Origin: G016756615 sp050958605 | GTDB taxonomy: Bacteria; Pseudomonadota; Alphaproteobacteria; Rhizobiales; Rhizobiaceae | Assembly: GCF_050958605.1 (NCBI RefSeq) | Contig: NZ_JBJHDO010000003.1 | Span: 62,001 to 126,000 of the forward strand | Length of the DNA stretch: 64,000 bases | Direction: 5' to 3' | In this document: positions 45,834 to 54,115 of the stretch, piece after piece | How positions within the stretch are numbered: position 1 is the stretch's first letter | Layout: each line of letters starts with the position of its first letter | Position numbers and translations under genes: made by a program | Notes under the pieces: generated by a model | Database searches by the model: none | What the model saw: only the letters and a program-made list of their open reading frames with translations | Told to the model about the DNA's origin: nothing

Positions 45834-46811
45834 ATGAAGAAGTTCGTCGCCGCCTTCGCTGCGGCTGCCACTCTGTCACTCACCGCCTTCTCGGCGGACG
45901 CCCAGACCTATCCGGATCGCACCATCACGATGGTCGTACCGTTCTCGGCCGGCGGTCCGACCGACACGGTAACGAGGCTCGTCGCCGAAGCGATGTCCAA
46001 GGACCTCGGCCAGCAGATCGTCGTAGAGAATGTCGGCGGTGCCGGCGGCACGCTCGGTGCCGGACGGGTCGCCAAGGCCGAGCCTGACGGCTACACGCTG
46101 CTGCTCCACCACATCGGCATGGCGACAAGCGCGACGCTCTACCGGAAACTTGCATACGACACGCTGAACGCCTTCGAATATGTCGGGCTCGTTACCGAGG
46201 TGCCGATGACCATCGTCGCACGCAAGGACCTCGAACCAACCGATCTGAAGGGGCTCGTCGAATATGCGAAGGCCAACAAGGATACAGTGACTGTCGCCAA
46301 TGCCGGCATCGGCGCGGCGTCTCACCTGTGCGGCATGCTCTTCATGAGCGCCATCGAAACGCCGCTGACGACAGTTCCCTACAAGGGGACAGGCCCTGCC
46401 ATGACCGACCTGCTCGGGGGGCAAGTCGACATCATGTGCGACCAGACGACGAACACCACCAAGCAGATCACCGGCGGCACGATCAAGGCCTATGCGGTGA
46501 CCTCGCCGGAGCGCCTTAAAGTGTTGCCTGATCTGCCCACGACCATTGAGGCCGGCCTGCCAGCTGTCCAGGTGGGTATCTGGCACGGCATCTATGCGCC
46601 GAAGGGTACGCCCGCGGAAATCACCGAGCGGCTCTCCAAGTCCCTTCAGGTGGCACTGAAGGATCCCAACGTGGTCGCGCGTTTTGCTGAACTCGGAACA
46701 GCGCCCTCTTCCGAAGCCGACGCTACACCGGCTGCACTGAAGGCCAAGCTCGAAAGCGAGATAGCACGCTGGAAGCCGATCATCGAGGCAGCCGGTCAGT
46801 ACGCGGACTGA
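45834..46811 (+). CDS. tctC: Tripartite tricarboxylate transporter substrate-binding protein
   Basis: A 325-residue periplasmic binding protein with a clear Sec signal (MKKFVAAFAAAATLSLTAFSADA, cut before QTYPDR). The segment VPFSAGGPTDTVTRL and LGGQVDIMCDQT are typical of the Bug/TctC family, which binds citrate or related carboxylates. ATG 45834 has GGGAGGA 5 nt upstream. It is the first gene of tctCBA and follows dctBD after 235 bp. Confidence 0.93.
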   Translation: MKKFVAAFAAAATLSLTAFSADAQTYPDRTITMVVPFSAGGPTDTVTRLVAEAMSKDLGQQIVVENVGGAGGTLGAGRVAKAEPDGYTLLLHHIGMATSATLYRKLAYDTLNAFEYVGLVTEVPMTIVARKDLEPTDLKGLVEYAKANKDTVTVANAGIGAASHLCGMLFMSAIETPLTTVPYKGTGPAMTDLLGGQVDIMCDQTTNTTKQITGGTIKAYAVTSPERLKVLPDLPTTIEAGLPAVQVGIWHGIYAPKGTPAEITERLSKSLQVALKDPNVVARFAELGTAPSSEADATPAALKAKLESEIARWKPIIEAAGQYAD

Positions 46812-46829
46812 GACTGAACGGGGCGCCAA

Positions 46830-46869
46830 GCAGGTTTCGGAAAAGTGCCGACGGCTTTCCGAGACCTGC
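46830..46869 (+). promoter_or_regulatory. Intra-operon stem-loop between tctC and tctB
   Basis: GCAGGTTTCGGAAA (46830-46843) pairs with TTTCCGAGACCTGC (46856-46869), 14 bp including one G-U pair, with a 12-base loop. Position directly after the binding-protein gene fits a stability or attenuation hairpin that raises TctC above the membrane subunits. Confidence 0.6.
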
Positions 46870-46929
46870 GGCAAGGAAAGAGGCCCGCCCGCATTCACCG
46901 GAACGCAGTCCCATAGCAAGGACATGCTC

Positions 46930-47391
46930 ATGAAATCGCTCACATTCGACCGCACGAACGCGCTCTGCGGCGCATTGTTCGTGGCCATCGGCCTGTTCTT
47001 CCTAAGCGAGTCGCTCGGCCTCGATATCGGTACGGCGTTCCGCATGGGTCCGGGCTATTTCCCGATGCTGCTCTCGGCTGTGCTGATCCTCCTTGGCGTG
47101 GTCATTCTTGTCCAGGCCGTGCGCGTCGAAGGCGAGCCGGTCGGGCCGGTGGCCTGGCGCGGCATGCTGCTCATCCTTCCGGCGCCGATCGTCTTCGGAC
47201 TCACCGTACGCGGCCTCGGGTTCGTGCCGGCTGTCTTCATAACAGCCTTCGTGGCTTCCTTTGCCAGCTCGCGCATGACGCTGGTCATGGCGCTGGTCCT
47301 GTCCGCGTTGCTCGCCGTCTTCGCCGTCGTCGTGTTCAGCTACGGTCTCGGCCTTCCTTTCGCGCGGTTCGGCCCCTGGCTGCGCTTCTAG
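46930..47391 (+). CDS. tctB: Tripartite tricarboxylate transporter small membrane subunit
   Basis: A 153-residue protein with four hydrophobic segments, the usual TctB layout (GALFVAIGLFFLSE, YFPMLLSAVLILLGVVILV and two C-terminal helices). It forms the permease with TctA. Start 46930 is favoured over 46924 because AAGGA lies 7 nt before it. tctA begins 9 bp after its stop. Confidence 0.9.
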   Translation: MKSLTFDRTNALCGALFVAIGLFFLSESLGLDIGTAFRMGPGYFPMLLSAVLILLGVVILVQAVRVEGEPVGPVAWRGMLLILPAPIVFGLTVRGLGFVPAVFITAFVASFASSRMTLVMALVLSALLAVFAVVVFSYGLGLPFARFGPWLRF

Positions 47392-47400
47392 GGGGCGGAA

Positions 47401-48909
47401 ATGGAACTCTTCTCCAATCTCGGTCTCGGCTTCGCCACCGCTTCGACCCTTGCCAATCTGGGCTTCTGCCTGATCGGCGTGCTGCTCGGCACGTTGATCG
47501 GCGTCCTGCCGGGCATAGGCGCGACCGCGACCATCGCCATGCTGCTGCCGATCACCTTCCAGATCGGCGATCCCGTCTCCTCGCTGATCATGCTCGCGGG
47601 CATCTATTACGGTGCGCAATATGGCGGCTCGACCACTGCCATCCTGATCAACATGCCGGGTGAATCGTCTTCGGCCGTTACCGCGATCGACGGCTACCAG
47701 ATGGCCCGCAACGGGCGCGCCGGGGCAGCACTTGCCGTCGCGGCGATCGGCTCCTTCTTCGCCGGAACCGTGTCCACCTTCCTCGTCGCGCTCTTCGCAC
47801 CGCCGCTGACGGTGATCGCACTCGAATTCGGCGCCGCCGAATATTTCTCACTCATGGTGGTCGGACTCGTTTCGTCCATCGCCCTGGCGCATGGTTCGAT
47901 CGTCAAGGCGCTCGCGATGGTCGTGCTCGGCCTGCTCCTGGGCCTGGTCGGGACCGACATCTATTCCGGCACGCCACGGTTTACCTTGGGTATCCCCGAA
48001 TATGCCGATGGGCTGAATTTCGTAGCGGTGGCGGTAGGCGTGTTCGGCATAGCCGAAATCCTGCGCAACCTGGAGAACGAACACGAGCGCTCGGTGCTGA
48101 TCCGCAAGGTAAGCGGCCTCCTGCCGACACGGGAGGACTTCCGGCGCATGGCCGCGCCCATCTTGCGCGGGACCGTGATAGGCTCGGCGCTCGGTATCCT
48201 GCCCGGCGGCGGCGCCATCCTCGCTGCCTTCGCTTCCTACACGGTGGAGAAGCGCGTCTCCGACCACCCCGAGGAATTCGGCAAAGGGGCGATCGCGGGG
48301 GTGGCCGGGCCGGAATCGGCCAACAATGCCGGCGCGCAGACCTCCTTCATCCCGATGCTGACGCTCGGCATCCCTGCCAATCCGGTGATGGCCTTGATGA
48401 TAGGCGCCATGATCATCCAAGGCATCGTGCCGGGCCCGAACGTCGCCACCGAACAGCCCGCGCTGTTCTGGGGGATCATCGCCTCGATGTGGATCGGCAA
48501 CCTCATGCTGATCGTGCTGAACCTGCCGATGATCGGCCTATGGGTGAAGCTCCTCACCGTGCCCTACTACCTGCTGTTCCCCATCATCATGGCATTCTGC
48601 TCGATCGGCGTGTACAGCGTGAACGGCAACGCCTTCGATCTCTATGCCATCACCTTCTTCGGCCTCCTCGGCTACGTGCTGACCAAGCTGCGCTGCGAGC
48701 CCGCGCCGCTGCTGCTCGGCTTCGTCCTGGGGCCGCTCCTGGAAGAGAATTTGCGGCGAGCCATGATCCTGTCGCGGGGTGATCCCACGATCTTCGTGAC
48801 GCGACCGATCAGCGCCATCCTGCTTCTGCTCGCCGCGGCTGTTCTGGTCATCGTCTTCCTGCCGAGCGTGAAGCGGAAGCGCGAGGAAGTCTTCGTGGAA
48901 GAAAGCTGA
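47401..48909 (+). CDS. tctA: Tripartite tricarboxylate transporter large permease subunit
   Basis: A 502-residue membrane protein with about twelve helices, exact length for TctA. The signature GVLPGIGATATIAMLLPITF near residue 36 and the later GILPGGGAILAAFASYTVEKR near 264 are the two TctA repeats; GIYYGAQYGGSTTAIL is also typical. With TctC and TctB it drives uptake of a carboxylate using the ion gradient. Its stop is 7 bp from that of the convergent HxlR gene. Confidence 0.94.
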   Translation: MELFSNLGLGFATASTLANLGFCLIGVLLGTLIGVLPGIGATATIAMLLPITFQIGDPVSSLIMLAGIYYGAQYGGSTTAILINMPGESSSAVTAIDGYQMARNGRAGAALAVAAIGSFFAGTVSTFLVALFAPPLTVIALEFGAAEYFSLMVVGLVSSIALAHGSIVKALAMVVLGLLLGLVGTDIYSGTPRFTLGIPEYADGLNFVAVAVGVFGIAEILRNLENEHERSVLIRKVSGLLPTREDFRRMAAPILRGTVIGSALGILPGGGAILAAFASYTVEKRVSDHPEEFGKGAIAGVAGPESANNAGAQTSFIPMLTLGIPANPVMALMIGAMIIQGIVPGPNVATEQPALFWGIIASMWIGNLMLIVLNLPMIGLWVKLLTVPYYLLFPIIMAFCSIGVYSVNGNAFDLYAITFFGLLGYVLTKLRCEPAPLLLGFVLGPLLEENLRRAMILSRGDPTIFVTRPISAILLLLAAAVLVIVFLPSVKRKREEVFVEES

Positions 48910-48916
48910 GGCTTGC

Positions 48917-49618
48917 TCAGGCTCCCACCTGAGCGACGCGCGGACGCTCGACCGCAAACGGGCTAAGGCCCAACCATTGCTGCATGGCGCCGGCGATCAG
49001 CGGATCGCCGGCGAGTTCCATATTTCCGGCATCGATCTCAGCCCGCACTCGCGACAACCCCATCCAGATCGTTGTCATGCTCCTGAGCGAGGAGCGAACC
49101 AGCAGATCGATGTCGAAGCCGGGATCGAAGCCGCATAGATCCACATCTGCGCCGTCGATGACCAGCCACCAGTTCCGCTGCTTCTGGGGCAATTCGGGGT
49201 ACTGAAATTGAATCGTGCATCGCCTCGGAGGCAGGGGTCGCGGGTTGAGATGCCGGCGCATGTCCCACATCAGCAGCGAGGGATCGAGGTTTCGCAGGGA
49301 GAGCTGCGATTCCACCCAGCGCGTACCCCAAAACCCCATGCCGGTGACGATATCGCGCAGATCCTCGCCGGCCGGTGTCAGCTGGTATTCCGTGCCGCCG
49401 CCTCTGGGAACAGTCACGATGATGCCTGCCTTTTCCAGCTCCTTCAAGCGCTTGGACAGAAGAGCAGGCGACATGCGCGGCACGCCGCGCCTCAGATCGT
49501 TGAACCTTGTCGTCCCGCACAGCATCTCGCGCACGAGGAGCATGGTCCAGCGTGTGCAAAGCACCTCCGCGGCCATCGAGACCGGGCAGAATTGTCCGTA
49601 TCCGTCGCGGTCCAGCAT
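48917..49618 (-). CDS. HxlR-family regulator with extra C-terminal domain
   Basis: A 233-residue protein beginning MLDRDGYGQFCPVSMAAEVL. Residues 10-110 are an HxlR winged helix with the usual N-terminal Cys (FCPV) and RFNDLRRGVPRMSPALLSKRLKEL. The C-terminal ~110 residues (WWLVIDGADVDLCGFDPGFDIDLLVRS) look like an SCP2-type lipid-binding fold, which could sense a hydrophobic ligand; that is inference. It diverges from the flavoprotein gene at 49863, the likely target. Confidence 0.85.
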   Translation of the reverse strand: MLDRDGYGQFCPVSMAAEVLCTRWTMLLVREMLCGTTRFNDLRRGVPRMSPALLSKRLKELEKAGIIVTVPRGGGTEYQLTPAGEDLRDIVTGMGFWGTRWVESQLSLRNLDPSLLMWDMRRHLNPRPLPPRRCTIQFQYPELPQKQRNWWLVIDGADVDLCGFDPGFDIDLLVRSSLRSMTTIWMGLSRVRAEIDAGNMELAGDPLIAGAMQQWLGLSPFAVERPRVAQVGA

Positions 49619-49862
49619 CGCTCTCTCGAGGTTCAAATGACCGCTCGATAATATCATTTCGAGATGGGAGCGGAAAACAATCCGATGGTTGCAGCCATTT
49701 TCTCCAACAAAGACAAGAATAAAACACAGGAGGGAGCCCGCGAACTATCTGATCGACAAGGAAGAGGCGTCTTCGCGCAATTCCAGTACACTTCCTGAAC
49801 TATCGCCAAACAGCGCGAGGGAGGACAATAGGCCAGTCTGAAATTCAGTGGAGGGATCCGTG

Positions 49863-51029
49863 ATGAATTCAGTTTTCCAAACCGCAACAGCTGAGCCTCC
49901 CGTACACGCCCGTTTCGTGCGGGCCATCGATGCAGCCCATGCGCTAGCGCCCGACTTCGCTCAACGCGCCGCCAGGCATGACGAGGACGACAGCTTTGTC
50001 GCCGAGAACTACCTCGCCTTAAAGGAAGCGGGCCTTGTCGAGGCAGGCGTGCCGCGCGAACTGGGCGGCGGCGGCGCAGAAATCGCGGAGCTCTGCGAGA
50101 TGCTTCGTGTGATTGCCCGCGCCTGCGGTTCCACAGGCCTCGCCTTTTCCATGCATACCCATCAAGTCGCAATTCCCGCCTGGCGCTGGCGACATCAGAA
50201 GGTCGCGGCTGTCGAGGGCTTGCTGCGGCGCGTGGCAGCAGAACGTATCATCCTCTTGTCCAGCGGCGGCTCCGACTGGATTGGCGGATCGGGTAAGGCG
50301 GAGAAAGTCGATGGCGGTTACCGCGTGACCGCGCGCAAGGTCTTTACCTCCGGGGCCGAAGCCGGCGACCTCCTCATGACTGGAGCGATCTGCGACGTCG
50401 ATGGAACCGCTACGGTTCTCCATTTCGGCGTGCCGATGAAGGCGGACGCCGTCGGCATCGTGCAGACGTGGCGCACGCTCGGCATGCGCGGCACGGGCTC
50501 GAATGATGTCGTCATCGACGGGCTGTTCGTACCTGATGCTTCTGTCGCCTTCTCGCGCAAGGCGGGCGAGTGGCACCCCGTATTCCAGGTGATCGCGACG
50601 ACGGCTTTTCCGTTGATCTACGCCGCGTATCTCGGAATCTCGGAAAGCGCGCGGGACATCGCCATCGACATGGCGCGCAAGAAGGGACCGAACGCCCACC
50701 AGATCGAGCTCGCCGGACGGATGGAGACCAATCTCCGCGCCGCCCAGATCGCCCATAAGCGGATGATCGAGGTCGTCGAGTGGAACAAGCCGTCGGCGGA
50801 ATCGGTGAACGAAGTGATGATCGGCCGTGCCCTCGTCGCCCAACACGCAATCGCGACGGTGGAACTCGCAATGGAGCTTGCCGGAGGCAGCGGATTCTAC
50901 CGGGCGAACGGGCTCGAACGGCGCTTCCGAGATATACAGGGAGCGCGCTTCCATCCGCTGCAACCCGGCCCGCAAGCGCGCTACGCCGGTTCCATGGCCC
51001 TCGGGTTGCCCGTGACGAATGTATTCTGA
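49863..51029 (+). CDS. Acyl-CoA dehydrogenase-fold flavoprotein, possibly a monooxygenase
   Basis: A 388-residue protein of the acyl-CoA dehydrogenase superfamily. The flavin-binding region (LSSGGSDWIGG, GYRVTARKVFTSGAEAGDLLM) is clear. The C-terminus reads ELAGGSGFYRANGLERRFRDIQGARFHPLQPG, which resembles the DszC/HsaA/SfnC flavin monooxygenase branch and lacks the YEG catalytic Glu motif of true dehydrogenases. ATG 49863 has GGAGG about 8 nt upstream. The divergent HxlR gene probably controls it. Substrate unknown. Confidence 0.82.
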   Translation: MNSVFQTATAEPPVHARFVRAIDAAHALAPDFAQRAARHDEDDSFVAENYLALKEAGLVEAGVPRELGGGGAEIAELCEMLRVIARACGSTGLAFSMHTHQVAIPAWRWRHQKVAAVEGLLRRVAAERIILLSSGGSDWIGGSGKAEKVDGGYRVTARKVFTSGAEAGDLLMTGAICDVDGTATVLHFGVPMKADAVGIVQTWRTLGMRGTGSNDVVIDGLFVPDASVAFSRKAGEWHPVFQVIATTAFPLIYAAYLGISESARDIAIDMARKKGPNAHQIELAGRMETNLRAAQIAHKRMIEVVEWNKPSAESVNEVMIGRALVAQHAIATVELAMELAGGSGFYRANGLERRFRDIQGARFHPLQPGPQARYAGSMALGLPVTNVF

Positions 51030-51132
51030 GCGGCACGATCGGGACTCGAGAGAGGCTGCAAGTCCTTTGAATCCCGCTGTGGTCGCTACGGATGTGGTTA
51101 CCGGCGGCAACAAGGATTAACCTTTGGGCAAG

Positions 51133-51293
51133 CCCCTCCCCGCCTGCCGGACATCTCTCCCGCAGGCGGGGAGAGAGTCGCCTGCCGCTCCACTTTCGAC
51201 AATCAGAAACGTTGGTGATTGGCGAAAGTGGAGAAGACAGCGATCTCTCCCCGTCCTTTACAGGAGGAAGTGGCCAGCAGGCCGATGAGGGGC
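51133..51293. repeat. Mosaic intergenic inverted repeat, copy C
   Basis: Homologous to copy A at 13193-13342. It shares CTGCCGGACATCTCTCCC at its left end, a hairpin CTCTCCCGC/GCGGGGAGAG, the central GATTGGCGAAAGTGGAGA and the right end GCAGGCCGATGAGGGGC. The outer ends GCCCCTC and GAGGGGC are inverted. It occupies the gap between the flavoprotein gene and the DJ-1 pseudogene. Confidence 0.8.
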
Positions 51294-51314
51294 AACTCGC
51301 GACGTATTTTGAAC

Positions 51315-51880
51315 TTATGCGTGTCTGATTTCCGTGCCGAGCACCTTCAGACATTCGCGCATGAAAGCGGCAAGAGCTGTCCAGCCCTTCGCCGAAACCA
51401 TGGTGCCATCGACATAAGCCTCGGTCGGCGAAAGATCGACATATGTGCCTCCTGCGAGCGTCACTTCCGGTTCGCAGGCCGCGAGCGCTCCGACCTTCTT
51501 GCCCCTCACCACGCCCTCGACCGCGACGAGGATCTGCACGCCGTGACAGATGGTGAAGATCGGCTTCCTGGCTTCGTGGAAATGCCTGACGATGGCCTGG
51601 ATGCGCTTGTCCGTTCGAATGTATTCGGGGCCGCGGCCGCCGGCGCAGTAGACGGCGTCGTAGTGCTCCGGCCTTACTTCGGAAAAGCTCTTGTTGATGA
51701 CGAAGTCGTGGCCCGGCTTTTCCGTGTACGTCTGATGTCCCTCGAAGTCATGAGGGAGGTCTTGATCACGTCGCCCGCATTCTTGTCCGGGCAAATCACA
51801 TGCACGGTATGGCCGACGGCCTCCATTGCCTGCTGAAAGACAAAAATCTCATATTCCTCGGTGAACTCACCGGTGAGCAT
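51315..51880 (-). pseudogene. DJ-1/PfpI family class I glutamine amidotransferase-like, frameshifted
   Basis: Two frames join to one DJ-1/PfpI protein of about 188 residues. The first (from ATG 51880) reads MLTGEFTEEYEIFVFQQAM up to DVIKTSL; the second continues DFEGHQTYTEKPGHDFVINK through the nucleophile elbow FTICHGVQIL and ends GTEIRHA. Between them one base is missing near 51751 (CTCAT where CTC CAT would restore the frame). The nucleophile Cys is in the second part. Either a real one-base deletion or a sequencing error. It overlaps the preceding isomerase gene by 14 bp. Confidence 0.8.
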
Positions 51881-52787
51881 CAGAATTCTCTTGCCTGTCA
51901 GCGGATGCTCCTCCCAGACTCTGTCGGCTGAATGTCGGCCCAGTCTGCTCCCATCGATTCCTGATGTGCCGGTATCCCTCCCGGTAGACCGCTTCCGGGC
52001 TTTCGGAGAAATCGCGCCAGACTTTCGTCGCCGCCGCGAGGTCTTTCAGGGCGCGGCCGAAGGCTTCGATGGTCAGCCAGCCGTCATAGCCGCTGCCGCG
52101 GATCGCCGCGAAAGTCTCCGTCCATGGAATGTTGCCGCGCCCCGGCACGCCCCGGTCATTCTCCGAAATGTGCACATGTACGATGTTCCGGAGGTTCCGC
52201 GTGAAGGCGCCGGTAGGGTCGGTTTCCTCGATATTGGCGTGGAAAGTATCGTACATGGCCTTCACATGCGGCCGGTCGATCTCGTCGATATGGGCGCAGA
52301 GATCGTCCATCGTATTGACGAAATAGCATTCGAAACGGTTGAGCGCTTCCAGCCCGATCGTGACGTTCCTTTTGCCCGCATGATCGCCGATGGCTCGCTG
52401 CGAGGAGATCGAGCGCTTCCTCTCCGCCGCGGTCGGTCCCGAGCCGGAAAACAATCCTAGGGTGGAATGGAGCGGTCCGCTCAGCCGGTCGGCCCCGAGC
52501 GCGGCAGTGCAATCGATTGCCCACTTCATGTAGTCGATCCCGGCCCGGCGGGTGGCGGCGTCCGGCGAGATCAGGTTCATGCCGGGATCACCCATCGCCG
52601 AGACGGCCGTACGCTCCAGGCCGATGCGGTCAAGCGTCTCGCCGAGCTGCGCGTAATGTTTCTCGTCGCCTTCGAAGATGGGGATTTCCACCCCGTCGAA
52701 CCCCGTGGCCTTGATGTCCTTCAGCAGCGCCTGGTGCCTGCTCGTGACGTGCGTGGTCCACAGGAACATGCACATGCCGACCTTCAT
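51867..52787 (-). CDS. Sugar phosphate isomerase/epimerase (tagatose-3-epimerase-like)
   Basis: A 306-residue TIM-barrel protein of the xylose-isomerase-like family. Metal and catalytic residues are visible in TIGLEALNRFECYFVN (Glu), AMYDTFHANIEE (Asp, His, Glu) and HVHISENDRGVPGRGNIPW; this pattern is typical of ketose 3-epimerases such as D-tagatose/D-psicose 3-epimerase. It diverges from the second isomerase gene at 53171 across a 383-bp control region and overlaps the downstream DJ-1 pseudogene. Confidence 0.88.
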   Translation of the reverse strand: MKVGMCMFLWTTHVTSRHQALLKDIKATGFDGVEIPIFEGDEKHYAQLGETLDRIGLERTAVSAMGDPGMNLISPDAATRRAGIDYMKWAIDCTAALGADRLSGPLHSTLGLFSGSGPTAAERKRSISSQRAIGDHAGKRNVTIGLEALNRFECYFVNTMDDLCAHIDEIDRPHVKAMYDTFHANIEETDPTGAFTRNLRNIVHVHISENDRGVPGRGNIPWTETFAAIRGSGYDGWLTIEAFGRALKDLAAATKVWRDFSESPEAVYREGYRHIRNRWEQTGPTFSRQSLGGASADRQENSDAHR

Positions 52788-52904
52788 CGACTTCGTCTCC
52801 TTTGGAGACCCACTTTCGTCCGACCGGTTGCACGGTCGAATCCTGCACCAAGATCAGGCTGTGCCGGTCTCGCAATTTTCTTGTGATATTCGCCTCCCCT
52901 TTTC

Positions 52905-52915
52905 TGGTAATACCA
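52905..52915. promoter_or_regulatory. FCD-type GntR operator, site 1
   Basis: TGGTAATACCA inside TTTCTGGTAATACCAAAAA, 118 bp upstream of the leftward isomerase start. It matches the TnGTnnnACnA form known for FadR-subfamily GntR regulators, and the same 11-mer (reverse complement) recurs at 62895 before the binding-protein gene. The regulator at 55288-56022 is the likely ligand. Confidence 0.72.
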
Positions 52916-53082
52916 AAAATGCTCACCCGGTCAAGTGCCGCTCCTCCCAGTCGGGCGGAGCCACCACGCCAAAAACTCCCGAAAATCTTACTAAAACAGC
53001 CGGATAGGCGGCCAACGAGCGGCATTCTGGGTCATCCTTGCCGACATGATCGAATTGCGCTAGAGGTTACAGAGCGCCCAAT

Positions 53083-53093
53083 TGGTCGAACCA
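53083..53093. promoter_or_regulatory. FCD-type GntR operator, site 2
   Basis: TGGTCGAACCA in CCAATTGGTCGAACCAGTTT, 78 bp upstream of the rightward isomerase start. A 12-base match, TGGTCGAACCAG, recurs at 63062-63073. Confidence 0.65.
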
Positions 53094-53170
53094 GTTTGAG
53101 CTGGAACGTTTTGGGGGAGGAGAAAAGGCGGGCCGGCCGGCGCGCCGATGAAGCGATAGCGGGAGGATAG

Positions 53171-54061
53171 ATGATGCATCTTTCGACGCATAACTGGATG
53201 CGGGCCGAGCCGCTCGAGGTTACGCTCAGGCGGATCAAACAATTCGGCTACGAGTCGATCGAGATCTCCGGCGAGCCGGAGCAGTACAAGACCGCCGAGA
53301 CCCGTGCCCTGCTTAGGGAATATGGCATCCGCTGTTGGGGTGCGGTGACACTCATGCTGGGCGAGCGCAATCTTGCCGCAAGAGACCAGGGCCAGCGCGA
53401 GCGTTCCGTCCAGTATGTGAAGGACGTTCTGACGATGGTGAGCGAGCTCGACGGCGAGATCATCACGCTCGTGCCCTGCACCGTCGGCAAGGTGGTGCCG
53501 GATGGGACCGAAGAGGAAGAGTGGAAGTGGGTGGTGGACGCCACACGCGAGTGCTTTTCGCACGCGAAGAAGGTGGGCGTACGGGTGGCGGTGGAGCCGC
53601 TCAACCGCTTCGAAACCTATCTGTTCAATCGCGGCGCCCAGGCGCTGGCGCTAGCCGACGAGGTCTCGCCCGAATGCGGCGTGTGCCTGGACGCCTATCA
53701 TCTACATATGGAGGAATTCAACGTACACGACGCGATCCGCCAAGCCGGCAAGCGCCTGTTCGATTTCCACGTCGCCGACAACAACCGCTTCGCGGCCGGC
53801 CTGGGCACGATCGACTGGCCGAAAATCGTCGGCACGCTGAAGGAGATCGGTTACGACGGCGCCCTGACCAACGAGTTCGTGGCCCCGGTCGACCGCACTC
53901 CGGCCGCCGTCTATCCCGATATGGTCGAGCGCAATCCTGTCGATATTTCTCCCGAGCAGCTGAAATTCATCCAGGACCACGGCTCGAGCCTGCTGACGGA
54001 GAAGTTCTATACAGATCAGATGCGCATCACCGCTGAAACGCTTCTGCCGCTGATCAAGTAG
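53171..54061 (+). CDS. Sugar phosphate isomerase/epimerase
   Basis: A 296-residue xylose-isomerase-like TIM barrel, distinct from the leftward one. Key residues appear in RVAVEPLNRFETYLFN (Glu), GVCLDAYHLHMEEFN (Asp, His, Glu) and LFDFHVADNNRFAAGLGTIDW; the C-terminal extension after EFVAP is longer than in tagatose epimerases. Substrate unknown, probably a keto-sugar or sugar acid. GGGAGGA lies 4 nt before the ATG, and the second Met (53174) is equally possible. It starts the rightward operon of four genes. Confidence 0.87.
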   Translation: MMHLSTHNWMRAEPLEVTLRRIKQFGYESIEISGEPEQYKTAETRALLREYGIRCWGAVTLMLGERNLAARDQGQRERSVQYVKDVLTMVSELDGEIITLVPCTVGKVVPDGTEEEEWKWVVDATRECFSHAKKVGVRVAVEPLNRFETYLFNRGAQALALADEVSPECGVCLDAYHLHMEEFNVHDAIRQAGKRLFDFHVADNNRFAAGLGTIDWPKIVGTLKEIGYDGALTNEFVAPVDRTPAAVYPDMVERNPVDISPEQLKFIQDHGSSLLTEKFYTDQMRITAETLLPLIK

Positions 54062-54115
54062 ACCTGTCACCGGATGAGCCCTGCTCCTTCGTGGAGCGCG
54101 GACCTGAGGAACTTT

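Larger units (their letters stand above)
52788..53170. other. Control region between the two divergent isomerase genes
   Basis: This 383-bp gap contains two palindromes of the form TGGTnnnACCA, annotated separately (52905-52915 and 53083-53093), and no gene. Its middle part is AT-richer than the flanks. It should contain promoters for both divergent arms of the sugar locus. Confidence 0.7.
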
